DNA of 64,000 bases, from NCBI GenBank assembly GCA_002682825.1, contig NOKP01000002.1, positions 1,431,132-1,495,131 on the forward strand, read 5' to 3'. Shown here piece after piece: positions 23,028 through 33,195 of the stretch. The translations under genes were made by a program, and so were the position numbers. Positions within the stretch are counted from its first letter, which is position 1; each line of letters begins with the position of its first letter. The notes beneath the pieces were generated by a model, which had not been told where the DNA came from, made no database searches, and worked only from the letters and a program-made list of their open reading frames with translations. This DNA is from Neonectria sp. B-13 (taxonomy: Eukaryota > Ascomycota > Sordariomycetes > Hypocreales > Nectriaceae).

Positions 23028-23530
23028 TCGGATGGGAAGGAAAGCGGCGGTCCTAACGGCGATGAACGCGGATACTTTTCTGGATGGCAATACAAATCTT
23101 CCTGCGGACCGCAGTCCCATATTGTACTATGAACAGTGACTGAACTTGAAAGCCTGACCACACCGCCTCGTTATCACAGAAAAATTGAAAGGACCGGAAT
23201 ACCAGATCTCGTTCGAACTAACACGACTACACCATGACTAGCAATCTCGGTCTGATCCACCGAGCATCTTGACCCTTGAACTCTTGGCAATCCTTCGGCC
23301 TTCGGCGCCGCTCACCGACCCAACAACAACGAGACCATTGACGATCTCCTCACCTAGTCCCCGCTTCAAATGCATCCCCAGATTTGGTCCCCACAGCGAG
23401 ATTGGGGACATTGCGGGGAAGGGAACGGACGCAAACAAATATGGACCGATTCCCATCTCCAGAAGAGAAGTTGAGCAACTTCCTCTGAACCATCGACCTG
23501 AATCCTGTTTGTCTATTCTGCACTTCAGCC
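23028..23530. other. Intergenic, 500 bp promoter region
   Basis: Between the STAND gene and the ACS permease. No ORF supported. Pyrimidine-rich leader-like sequence precedes the ATG at 23531. Confidence 0.5.
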
Positions 23531-25134
23531 ATGGCGTCACACGGATCTCAGGAGAAACCCAACGCGGTTGACCAGTCGACGCTGCCTTCTGTTGACGTTG
23601 AGAAGCATGCCTCGTCGCATGAAGAGTATTCGGCAGACGCCCTCGACAAGAAGCCTGCCAATGCCGACTATTCAGGAGCGACTGCCAAAACCGACCCCAA
23701 TGAGATCAAGTTGGTCAAGAAACTTGACCTATGGATCATGGTAAGAGCTACATGTACGCCGTTCTACACGTTTTGAGTGCTAATACACCCTTAGCCTACC
23801 TTGTGGCTCATGTACTGGCTCAACTATCTTGACAGAAATGCCATCACTCTTGCCCGGTTGAACGGTCTCGAAGAAGACATTGGGCTCGAAGGAGCCCAGT
23901 ACAACACTGCGGTCTCTGTCCTCTTCGTGGGATACACTCTGGGACAGATCCCCAGCAACATGATCATCACCCGAGTCCGGCCGTCGTGGTACATGGGCGG
24001 GTTCATGATGGCCTGGGCCGTGGTTAGCGGCCTCACTGCTGTCGTCCACAACTACACTGGCATGATCCTCGTCCGTTTCTTCCTCGGTATCGTCGAGGCT
24101 CCTTACTACCCGGGCGCTCTGTACATGCTCTCGACGTTTTACACCAGAAAGGAACTCGCAACCAGAATCAGCATCCTATACTCGGGCAACATCCTCGCTT
24201 CTGCCTTTGCCGGATTGATTGCAGCAGGAGTCTTCGAAGGACTTGACGGCGTCAAGGGCATCAAGGGTTGGAGATGGTTGTTCATTCTCCAGGGCGCCGT
24301 CACTCTCGCCCTCGCCGCCGTGGCCTGCTACACCCTGCCCGACGAGCCGCTCACTACAAGATGGCTAACGCCCGAGGAACGCCAATTGGCTCACGACCGA
24401 GTTGCCCGCGATACCGTGGGTCAGAAGAGTGACGGAAGTACATGGACGGGTCTCAAAGAGGCCATCGCCGACCCCAAAGTCTGGGTCTTCATATTCCTCC
24501 AGCACATGCACCTCGCAACGAACGGCTTCAAGAACTTCTTCCCAACTATTGTGAAAACTTTGGGCTTCAGCACCACCATCACCCTGGTGCTGACCTGCCC
24601 CCCGTACCTCATCGCCGGCATCATCTCCATCTTCTGGGCTCGGTCCTCGGGGCACTTCAACGAGAGCACCTGGCACATCACCATCGCCAAGATGGTGGCC
24701 ATCTTCGGCTTCGTGCTCGGCTGCGCTACTCTGAACACGGGCGCGAGATACTTTGCCATGTGTGTCTTCACCATTGGGACGTACGCCGTCAACTCCATCC
24801 TGCTGGCCTGGGTCGGCAACACCTGTGGCCAAACCAAGGAGAAGAAAGCGTCTGCTCTCGCCATCGTCAACGTCAGCGCGACAGTGAGCTTTATCTGGAC
24901 ACCGGTAAGCCATCCCCCTCTAGACTCTCACACTGGTAATCGAGAGATGTTAACTAGAAGCAGTACCTCTGGCCAGCGTGGAATGCGCCTCGCTACGTTA
25001 TTCCGCTGGCAAGCAGCGCGGGTTTTGCGGCGGCCTGTGCGATGGGTGTTTGGGTTATAAGATGGATGCTGGTGAGGGCAAACAGAAAGATTAGACAGAG
25101 CGATTCCGAGGCCGTGCTGTTCTACGCATACTGA
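23531..25134 (+). CDS. MFS permease of the anion:cation symporter (ACS, Dal5/Tna1-like) family
   Basis: Three exons (23531-23740, 23795-24904 and 24964-25134) with introns of 54 and 59 nt give 496 residues. A soluble N-terminus of about 65 residues is followed by 12 hydrophobic segments. The helix 1 signature is typical of ACS members: LWLMYWLNYLDRNAITLARL, where YLDRxN is the family hallmark. Further conserved parts are GQIPSNMI, RFFLGIVEAPYYPGALYMLS, GWRWLFILQG and the closing WPAWNAPRYVIPL in exon 3. Fungal ACS permeases import organic anions such as allantoate, nicotinate, pantothenate, biotin precursors or dipeptides with protons. The substrate cannot be read from sequence. The protein would be in the plasma membrane. 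The recovered third exon (ending VLFYAY) shows that the gene is intact. Confidence 0.92.
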
Positions 25135-25537
25135 TGGACTCTGAGTCGCAAAGATATTGGTTAGCCCCTACTTAGTGTGTAAAGAAGCCAATACAAACCT
25201 GCATCACTGAACTCTTGATATCCCTGAATATAATCGTAGTGAACCAGGAGTGTCACAAACTAGCTTATTCTTGACTCGCGCAACCTGATTAGAAGCAATT
25301 TAATGAATCACATCCCTCTCCATCACACCCATTCCCACCGCAACCGCCTTATTGCCGGGCGAACTGGCGAACTGGCCCACTCTCCATGGGCATGGGACGA
25401 TAGACGAGCGGGGTTTGGGAAGATCATGCCCCAGACTCGGCCTCGAGCTCCGAAGACCGAAAGACGGAGCGGAGGCCATCGCCGCCCGCCCGTCCCGTTT
25501 CCTCTCCCAACAAGCCATCGACTCACTTTCCACGGCG
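25135..25537. other. Intergenic, 400 bp
   Basis: 3' region of the ACS permease and promoter of the next Zn2Cys6 gene. The regulator frame stays open upstream to 25352, but the zinc cluster begins right after the ATG at 25538, so the extension is probably 5' UTR. Confidence 0.55.
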
Positions 25538-27643
25538 ATGCCTCCCAGCGCGTGCGACAGGTGTCATCGGCGAAAGGTCCGATGCGACAAGGCCGCGCCG
25601 CAGTGTTCCCCCTGCAAGCGGGCGGATGCGGTGTGCGAGTACGCCGTCAGCGAGCACCAGGTCCGTCGACGCAACGCGCAGAAGCTCGAGAGGCGCATTC
25701 GGGATCTGGAGGCCGACAATGTCGCGTTGGCTGCGCAGTTGAGGCGCTCGGAGATGCCCTCGTCAACGGCGGGCGATGACGTCGAAAGGCCGACGGCGAG
25801 TTACGCTACTCCGCAGCCCGAGGAGCGGGAGGTGGCCGAGGAGGTGATTCAGATGAGTCTGATAGCGGGCGGTGGCAACCACTTCGTCGGCTCTACAAGC
25901 GGTCTATTTCTGGCCAACCTGCTGCAATCGGGGCTTCAGCCTTCGTCGTCGCTGCTGCCCGTGGCAGGATGGAAGCCAAGCTCGGTGTCTGGCGGCCAGT
26001 CATCTCACGCCTTCTCGGGACTCCCGCCAAAGAGTCTCGCGGAAGAGCTCTTACAGGCTTACTGCAGCCACGATCATCTTGCATACCCGTTTCTGTCTAC
26101 GAAAGCTCTACACCGGTCGCTGAGTGCCGTGTACGCGGCAGAGACCCCCGACAAAGTCGACCCGGTAGACGGGTTCTTCGTCGACATGACCCTCGCAATA
26201 GCAACAGCCCAAGTCCACAAGTTCAACTGGAACGGCGGCTACGACGCCGAGACGCATTACAACCGCGCCATGACGAGGCTTGCCGACGTCCTCGCGCGAG
26301 ACGGCATCGAGCGGCTCCAGGCCCTGCTCCTGATCTGCCAGTATCGGATGGGAACTACATCGAGCAACACCACGACGAGCGTCTGGCACCTCATCGGCGT
26401 GGCTGCCCGGACGTGCGTGGAGATGGGCTTGCACAGGGCGTCCACATACGAAGTGCCGCGAGCCAGTGGCGATGGCGAGACTAATCGCGAGTCGGGAGCT
26501 ACGTCCAGGGAGGAGGAAATGGAAATCAAGAAGAAGTGCTTCTGGAGCTTGGTTGCGTTGGACCGCGTTGCGAGTCTTGCTCTCGGACGACCTCTGGCGA
26601 TCCAACTCGAGGATATCGACGTCGACTTCCCAAATCACACGAATCCCTCCGAGCCACTGCCTGCAGACAGTCCCGTATCCTCCGCAACATACGGAACTCC
26701 GCAGTGGCGAGCCGCAACCTCGGTCTTCGTACACATCGTCCGGTATCGCATCCTCTGCGGCAAAGTCCTCAACGCCCTGTACCGCAGTTCAAAGCACACG
26801 TCGGAAGCCTCCACCAGGTACGAGGAGATACGAAACAGTCTCGCCCAGGAGCTGCAGAACTGGCACGCCGAGACAGCAGCGTTGCCGCTCGTCAGGCCAG
26901 ACTCTCAAGTGGCCTCGCCCGCGAGCGGATCGAGCTTCCGCTCGGAAGAGTGGTACCGGCTGCTCTACCACAACGGCATGTTGATGCTGTTCCGCCCGTC
27001 GCCGTGTCTGTCCGAGGCTTCGCTGACCAGCGTGGCGCTGCAGCACATCTTCGACTCCTCGCGAGAAGCCATCGGCCTGTACGCCAGCCTGCACCGGTCG
27101 CGGAAGATGAACTACTCCTGGATCACGATGCACGCCGTCTTCATGGCCGGGCTGTCGTACATCTACGCCCTGCGCAACCACTTCCAGGTGCTCCAGTCCT
27201 CGACCCAACGACGCAGCCGCGCCACGCTACACACGACTCCGTCCATCGCGCAGGTGGTCAACGACACGCGCGCCTGCTCCAAGGTGTTGGTGGCCGTTTC
27301 CGAGCGGTGGGATCTGGCGCGGAACTGCTCGGATCTCTTCGACAGGCTGAGCGACGCCGTAGTTGCGGACATCGTCGAGGCGCATACAACACCCGCCGCA
27401 GTTCCGGACATGACTCCGCAGACCATGGGCAATGCAGATGGTGAACACACGCGAGACGCCTTCTCGGACGAACAGCTGTACGGCCAGGCAGGCTTCGTAA
27501 ACATGAGCGTCGACAACACATTCCGGGACTGTTTCGGCGACCTTCAGAACCTTGGCTTAGACGAGTTCCACAACGACGCCATCTCGCAGCTGTCGCAGGA
27601 GTGGTTCTTTGGCCTTGGAGGGGAACACTCATCGCACCTGTAG
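25538..27643 (+). CDS. Zn2Cys6 transcription factor, intronless
   Basis: Single-exon gene of 701 residues from the ATG at 25538. The zinc cluster starts at residue 6 (CDRCHRRKVRCDKAAPQC, CKRADAVC), followed by an Arg-rich linker and a clear heptad coiled coil (LERRIRDLEADNVALAAQLRR) for dimerisation. The fungal transcription factor domain occupies about residues 170-500: LLQAYCSHDHLAYPFLS, LLLICQYRMGTTSSNTTTSVWHLIGVAARTCVEMGLHR, KKKCFWSLVALDRVASLALGRP. The C-terminus is acidic/polar, suited to activation. It sits 264 bp upstream of a DHA2 transporter in the same orientation, a common arrangement for a pathway-specific or drug-responsive regulator and its pump. Both genes are GC-rich and intronless, unlike the genes before them. 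Confidence 0.95.
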   Translation: MPPSACDRCHRRKVRCDKAAPQCSPCKRADAVCEYAVSEHQVRRRNAQKLERRIRDLEADNVALAAQLRRSEMPSSTAGDDVERPTASYATPQPEEREVAEEVIQMSLIAGGGNHFVGSTSGLFLANLLQSGLQPSSSLLPVAGWKPSSVSGGQSSHAFSGLPPKSLAEELLQAYCSHDHLAYPFLSTKALHRSLSAVYAAETPDKVDPVDGFFVDMTLAIATAQVHKFNWNGGYDAETHYNRAMTRLADVLARDGIERLQALLLICQYRMGTTSSNTTTSVWHLIGVAARTCVEMGLHRASTYEVPRASGDGETNRESGATSREEEMEIKKKCFWSLVALDRVASLALGRPLAIQLEDIDVDFPNHTNPSEPLPADSPVSSATYGTPQWRAATSVFVHIVRYRILCGKVLNALYRSSKHTSEASTRYEEIRNSLAQELQNWHAETAALPLVRPDSQVASPASGSSFRSEEWYRLLYHNGMLMLFRPSPCLSEASLTSVALQHIFDSSREAIGLYASLHRSRKMNYSWITMHAVFMAGLSYIYALRNHFQVLQSSTQRRSRATLHTTPSIAQVVNDTRACSKVLVAVSERWDLARNCSDLFDRLSDAVVADIVEAHTTPAAVPDMTPQTMGNADGEHTRDAFSDEQLYGQAGFVNMSVDNTFRDCFGDLQNLGLDEFHNDAISQLSQEWFFGLGGEHSSHL

Positions 27644-27907
27644 CCAAGAGGACACACAATTCATGGCTTTAGGACCTTCCGTTTCGAGCCGCTAACGTGT
27701 CCTATCCGTTATTTAGTTGCTATCGATGATGCCCTGTCCCCTGCGCAGCCCCGGCTAGCTGGGCTGCTGTCATCTTCGATCCTTTGGTCGGTATTATTAA
27801 TCCAAGTTGGGCGGGCCGCCCCAGGGTATCTTATAAGTCGCCGACACCCCGCGACGAGGATACCCCAACCATCGCAGTGTCAGACTGCGAATAATTAAGT
27901 AGCGAAC

Positions 27908-29476
27908 ATGTCGTTGACACAGTACGAGCTGGAGCCCGTCCTCATCCGCGACGAACATGTATTCTCGCAGACCGAGGCCGCCGCGCAACCCACCGCAGCG
28001 GCAACATCCTCGGAGCCCATCGCACCGAGCAAGACTCGCTCCGTGGCGCTCATGACAACGCTCGCGTGCATCTCGTTCCTCAACACCTTCAACTCCGGCG
28101 CGCTGACCGTCGCCTTGCCGGCCATCGCCACCGAGCTCTCCCTCCCGGAGAACCTGCTGCTGTGGCCGGCGTCCGTCTACGCCCTCGGCCTGTCGTGCTC
28201 GCTGCTGCTCATGGGCGCCGTGGCCGACGTCGTCGGCAACCGGCCCGTCTTCCTCCTCGGCTCCGTGCTGTACACGGCGTGCACGCTCGCCGTGGCCCTC
28301 GCCCGCTCCGGCGCCCAGCTCATCGTCTTCCGTGCCCTGCAGGGCATCGCCATGTCCTTCTGCATGCCCACCGCCGTCAGCGTCATCACCACCACTTTCC
28401 CCAGCGGGCGGCTGCGCAACGTCGCCTTCGCCGTGTTTGGCGGCGGCAGTCCGCTGGGGTTCGCCGTCGGCTTGGTCCTCGGCGGCGTCTTTGTCCAGCT
28501 GTCCGGCTGGAGGACCGCGTACTACATGGCCGCCGGCGTCAACGCCGTCACCATTGTGCTGGCGTGGTTCACCCTGCCCAAGACGACCCCCGTGGCCAAC
28601 ATGCGGCACCACTTCGTCCACGGCTTCGACTGGGTCGGCGTCGTGTCCGCCAACGTCTGTCTCGCCCTGATCTCGTACATCTTCGCCCAGATCACGTACA
28701 GCGGAAGCGTGATGAAAAAGCCATACAACATCGTCTTGCTGATTATCGCAGTACTGTTGGTCCCCTTCTTTGTCTTCTGGGTGGGCCGACAGGAGCGTCT
28801 CGGTCGCCCGGCCATCATCTCCAACAGCATCTGGCAGAACCGGGAGTTCACGACGGTGTGTATCACCGTGTTCCTGGTGTGGTCGTGGTTCAACGCCTTC
28901 GGCTACTGGACCACGCTGTTCTTCCAGATCACGCAGGGCCTGAACGCGCTCGAGGCTGCGCTGCGGTTCCTGCCGATGGTCATCGTCGGCCTCCTCACCA
29001 ACGTGGTGGCCGGCCTGGTCATGGACAAGGTCTCGGCGGGCAACCTGGTGCTGGTCGGCGGCCTGATGAGCGCCGCGTCGCCACTGCTCTTCGCCGTCCA
29101 GGGCCCGGAGTGGACATACTGGGCCGCGGGCTTCCCGGCCATGTGCCTCAGCGTGGTGAGCACCGACCTGCTCTTCAACGTCAGCAACCTGGTCATCACG
29201 AACAGCTTCCCCAGCAAGGACCAGGCGCTGGCCGGGGGCATCTTCAACACCGTCACGCAGCTGGGGAACAGCGTCGGGCCCGCCATCACCGCCATGATTG
29301 CGTCGTCGGTCACGCACGCCAAGATGGGCGACGCCGGGGTGGACAAGTCTTTTGCGACTCTCCAGGGCTACCGCAGCGCGTTTTGGACTTGCTTTGCCGC
29401 GGCCGTCATCAGTGCAGTCATCAGCACGGTTGGATTGCGCAAGGCGGGAAAGGTGGGCATGAAGAAGGATGTCTAA
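27908..29476 (+). CDS. MFS multidrug/toxin pump, 14-TM DHA2-like
   Basis: Single exon, 522 residues. A polar N-terminus of about 45 residues precedes a run of hydrophobic segments, about 12-14 by eye, consistent with the DHA2 group. Signatures include LNTFNSGALTVALPAIATEL (helix 1, with the ALP.IA pattern), LLLMGAVADVVGNRPVFLLG (motif A), FRALQGIAMSFCMPTAVSVI and the antiporter motif C region GGGSPLGFAVGLVLGGVF. The late segment NVSNLVITNSFPSKDQALAGGIFNTVTQLGNSVG matches fungal DHA2 relatives. It probably exports small toxic compounds from the plasma membrane. The adjacent upstream Zn2Cys6 gene is the likely regulator (inferred from position). The intergenic stretch 27644-27907 holds no other gene. 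Confidence 0.92.
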   Translation: MSLTQYELEPVLIRDEHVFSQTEAAAQPTAAATSSEPIAPSKTRSVALMTTLACISFLNTFNSGALTVALPAIATELSLPENLLLWPASVYALGLSCSLLLMGAVADVVGNRPVFLLGSVLYTACTLAVALARSGAQLIVFRALQGIAMSFCMPTAVSVITTTFPSGRLRNVAFAVFGGGSPLGFAVGLVLGGVFVQLSGWRTAYYMAAGVNAVTIVLAWFTLPKTTPVANMRHHFVHGFDWVGVVSANVCLALISYIFAQITYSGSVMKKPYNIVLLIIAVLLVPFFVFWVGRQERLGRPAIISNSIWQNREFTTVCITVFLVWSWFNAFGYWTTLFFQITQGLNALEAALRFLPMVIVGLLTNVVAGLVMDKVSAGNLVLVGGLMSAASPLLFAVQGPEWTYWAAGFPAMCLSVVSTDLLFNVSNLVITNSFPSKDQALAGGIFNTVTQLGNSVGPAITAMIASSVTHAKMGDAGVDKSFATLQGYRSAFWTCFAAAVISAVISTVGLRKAGKVGMKKDV

Positions 29477-30393
29477 GTGGGCGTATGTCTAGCATCCAAC
29501 ATAAACATATCAAGCAAAACAAGCCTTGAAAAGACTGTATTTGCAAGTATAAGTGAACGTGCCGTATTGTCCATCAGGCAGGTTCTAGGCAGTATTTCCA
29601 AGTACCGAGTCCTCATTACGACTCAGATCAATCATCCGCCCGTAACCCGGCCCTCGATCGGCGCCGTTGTCTCCGCTCGGCGTCGGCGTCGGCGACCGAC
29701 CATCCGCGCCATCATGTCTTTAGCAGCATCAATCCAGATTAGCAGGATGCAAGGCACCACAAAATCCATGCAGCCATGACAGGCGTTGGCGTCAAGACTT
29801 GCAGCAAGGCCAGCCTCGTGCTTAAATTCCCGCTCATTCGTAGACGCGCCGCAGCACGTCGAGCGCTCATTCGTCAGCCTACGCTGGGGGTTTCGGTCCA
29901 GCTGCAACCGAGGTCATCGCCGGTTCATGAATGAGAGGTTTAGACATAGGAAATTGAGGGAGACGTCGATTAATCCCTCCTGCTAGACGTGTAATGCGCC
30001 TTTTTAGCTGTTCGCAGACCTCGCGAGTCGTGAATTGGTCGATATCCGAGACACAAGGAGTGGGTGGTCCTGGCATCGACTCACACCCTCGCCACCACCA
30101 AGCACAGTGCAAAGTACTAAGATATATGCATTCAAGACGGCTTCAACAAGGTCATGTTACACGTACAATTTCCTCCTTCTCATCCTCTGCTTGCCCCTCT
30201 CTGTTTCTCCGCTCCCTGCTTTACACGGTTTGCCCTTTCCTCCTGATCCTCTCAGTGACGCCAACCCGCCAGAACCCCCCATGTGCCCCAGTCCTTTCTA
30301 GGTCTATGTCGATCGGAAGTAGTTGCTCGGTCCCGCGGCGGCGTGCGCGCGAAAGGAAATGTGCATCGTTGTGGATATCAATTGCTACTAAAT
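29477..30393. other. Intergenic between convergent genes, 0.9 kb
   Basis: 3' regions of the DHA2 pump and of IDH1 meet here. There is a short GTCGGC-type iteration near 29680-29695. No ORF is supported and no RNA gene was recognised. Confidence 0.5.
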
Positions 30394-31904
30394 TTACAAC
30401 GTCTCCATCTTGTCGAGGATGGCACGGGTGAACTCGTGGGTGGTCGACGAGCCGCCCATGTCGGGGGTGCGGACCTTGCTGCGAGGAGGTTAGCATCTTC
30501 AGACTGGTTCAGGTCTTGGTCGGGAGTATGAGAGACTTACCCATCGGCAATGACGGCGTAGGTGGCCTTGGAGATGCGGTTGGCATGCTCGTCGAGGCCG
30601 AGGTGGCGCAGCAGCATGCTGCCGGATAGGAGCATGGCGGTAGGGTTGGCCTGGTCCTTGCCCTTGATGTCGAGACCGACGTGACGGCAGCCGGGCTCGA
30701 AGACGGCCACCTCGCGGCCCATGCTGCAGCCGGGGACGATGCCGGGGCCGCCGACGAGGGCAGCGCCAATGTTGGACAGGATGCCACCGTACAAGTTGGG
30801 CATGACCAGGACGTCGAACTGCTGGGGGCGGGAGACGGCCTGCATGGAGGCGTTGTCGACAATCATGTCCTCGACCTGGAGGGTGGGGAAGTCCTTGGCG
30901 ACGTTGTGGAAGGTGCTGCGGAACAGGCCGTCGGCCAGCTTCATGATGTTGGCCTTGTGGATGCAGGTGACCTTGGAGCGGTTGTTGGCCAGGGCGAAGG
31001 AGAAGGCGAACTTGGCGATGCGCTCCGACTTGACGCGGGTGATGATCTTGAGCGACTCGACGACGCCGGGGACGCTCTGGTGCTCGAGGCCCGAGTACTC
31101 GCCCTCGGTGTTCTCACGGATGATGCACAGGTCGACGTTCTTGTGGCGCGTCTCGTAGCCGGGGATGTTCTTGATCAGGGAGATGCTGGCGTAGATGTCG
31201 AGCTCCTGGCGCATGGCCACGTTGAAGCTCTGGTGGCCGGAGCGGCTGATGGGCGTGTGCAGGATGCCCTTGAGGCCGAGCTTGTTGCGCTTGAGCGAGG
31301 CGACGCTCTCGCGGAAGGCGTCCTCGGTGCGGCCGCCCTCGAGGCCGGAGACCTCGACCTGCTCCCAGTTGATGGGGACGTTGTCGGCCTTGAAGACCGT
31401 CTTGACCGACTCGGCGACCTCGGTTCCGATGCCGTCACCGGGGATCAGCGTGACGGTGTACTTGCCGCCGTACTTGGAGGGCTTGAAGATGTCGGACTGC
31501 ACCGTGGCGAAGGATCGGGCGAGCTGGGGCTGTTGCTGGGCCACGCCGCGCAGCAGCTAGAGAAGAGAGGGCATGTTAGCTGACGGTGAAGAGCCAATGC
31601 ATCGTGCTGCCATTGCGTGTTTCTTGTGTTCCTTGTGTTTCCAATGTCGACGTGGGTATCGCAATCGTCGTCGGCGGAGCTGCCATGGCCAGTCGTCTTT
31701 CGTCGTCGTTTTCGTCATCATCGTCGTCGTCAATTCGTCGTCATGGTCGTGTGTGCCGCCCCCAATTCCTCATCTTCGACATCCTCGGCTTCCCTCGGCA
31801 ACACAAGATCCAACACGCAACACGCAAGGCTGAGATGGGGGGAAAAACAGAACAGTAGATAGCTAGCTTACCTGGGCCGATCGAGCAGAGCCTCGCGACA
31901 ACAT
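30394..31904 (-). CDS. IDH1: Isocitrate dehydrogenase [NAD] subunit 1, mitochondrial
   Basis: Three exons: 31904-31872 (only 11 codons, MLSRGSARSAQ), 31556-30541 and 30478-30394. Introns are 315 and 62 nt. The 377-residue product begins with a Ser/Arg-rich mitochondrial presequence and continues with the isocitrate/isopropylmalate dehydrogenase fold: TVTLIPGDGIGTEV, RENTEGEYSGLEHQSVPGVVESLK, KANIMKLADGLFR, IVDNASMQAVSRPQQFDVLV, GNIGAALVGG-like and EPGCRHVGLDIKGKDQANPTA. The pattern matches yeast Idh1 (the regulatory, AMP-responsive subunit) rather than Idh2, as the IPG...HTPISRSGHQSFNVAMRQ region shows. It oxidises isocitrate to 2-oxoglutarate in the TCA cycle as a heteromer with IDH2. The long first intron splits the targeting peptide, a layout often linked to leader-proximal regulation. 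Confidence 0.97.
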
Positions 31905-33195
31905 GGTGGACGGACAGGCGGGAGTTGGGTAGAGGGGAGAGAGTAGCTGTTGATGCTTCCACGGCGGGGGAGGGCAAAAACACCGAGAGAGAAGACGGAC
32001 GGGGAGGTTTAGGGTGGGAGTGGAAAAAGAAAAGAAACAAGGAAGATTTCAAGATCGAGAAAGATGTCCAAAGGGAAGAGGAAGAGCACCACAGGCAAGA
32101 GAGTGCGCGATTTGCTTTAACCCTTCCGCTTCCGTTCCCCGTTCCCCGTTGCCCCAAGCCCAAGGGCCAGCCAAGGTTCCCACGGCGCCGCAATGGCCCA
32201 TGGACCCTCTGTAACTGGAAACGAACCCTTTTTTCCTTCGGCCGCCGCTCGTTTTTCCGCGCTTGATCCGAGCTGTGTTTTTCACCATAGAGTAAGTAGA
32301 AAACGCTAGCCCTCTTGCGGGCAGGAACCTCGGTCTTGCCACACAAACAAGGCCGCTTCTTTGCCCCTCTTGGGCTTAGAAGCTGCAGGTAGTGTCCTCT
32401 TTTACGATTAAACACCGTTGTGCTGCCTCGGGTGCGAAGCTCGACTCGCTCCGACGTCATCAACCCAGCAACACCGAATGTCAACAGCAGCTTTCGTCTA
32501 TACACACCTTACAGACACCATCGAACTCGCTCACAATATCTAAACCTTCATATTGAGAACCTATCTCTATAAACAAAAATTCACAAATGCTCACCAGCAG
32601 CAAACCACAAGTCCACAACAGCCAATCGCTGAAAACGAAATCATGACAGCACCCCAGAAAGACAGCTGAAAAATTCCTCGTCTCATGCCCGCAGGGTTGT
32701 CTCATCCTGCAGTGTGGAGTTGATCCCTGTTCACTTTTCACCCTTCGGGCATAATCACTTCACTCCACCTTCACCGAGCCATCACCGAACAGCATTGCAG
32801 ATATACATACTTAGTGCTCCATCCACACTTGATACAGATAAAAGGCCATGTCTGTCTATTTCATCCCATACGTAGGTATAGCGTATACAATGCGACTCGG
32901 TTCCTCCCTCTGCCATCACTCAAAATCAACACAAGGGAACCCGTTTCATGCAGTCCAGCCAACCTTTTTCTCTCTTCGCTTCCTTTTTCAATGATCCCGG
33001 TCCATCCGTCCGACCATCCCTGCCCTGTCCTGTTCTATCCGGTCTGTCCATAAACCGGCAAAGGCCAACCAACGCTCATAACCATCCATCACAGATAACC
33101 ATGCCATCCCAAAACTCCCAAAACACATCCCCATCGCCTATGCCGACAACTCGCTGAATCACGACTCGCATCCTCAAGCCTCGTAGACCAAACTC
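31905..33195. other. IDH1 promoter region and kinase 3' region, 1.3 kb
   Basis: IDH1 is transcribed leftwards from here, and the Ste20 kinase ends at 33196. The 100-200 bp next to IDH1 are purine-rich on the plus strand (pyrimidine-rich on the coding strand), as in strong fungal promoters/leaders. No ORF is supported. Confidence 0.55.

Noticed and set aside
27797..29317. 506-codon open frame on the minus strand opposite the DHA2 pump
   Set aside because: It is the antisense shadow of a GC-rich single-exon gene, extremely rich in Gly/Asp/His/Arg. The plus-strand MFS protein explains the sequence.
28066..29529. 487-codon plus-strand frame overlapping the DHA2 pump
   Set aside because: Arg/His/Pro-rich out-of-frame shadow with no membrane segments; the true frame is one base away.
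30681..31583. 300-codon plus-strand frame across IDH1
   Set aside because: Antisense of the IDH1 second exon; Gly/Asp/Val/Leu-rich shadow.
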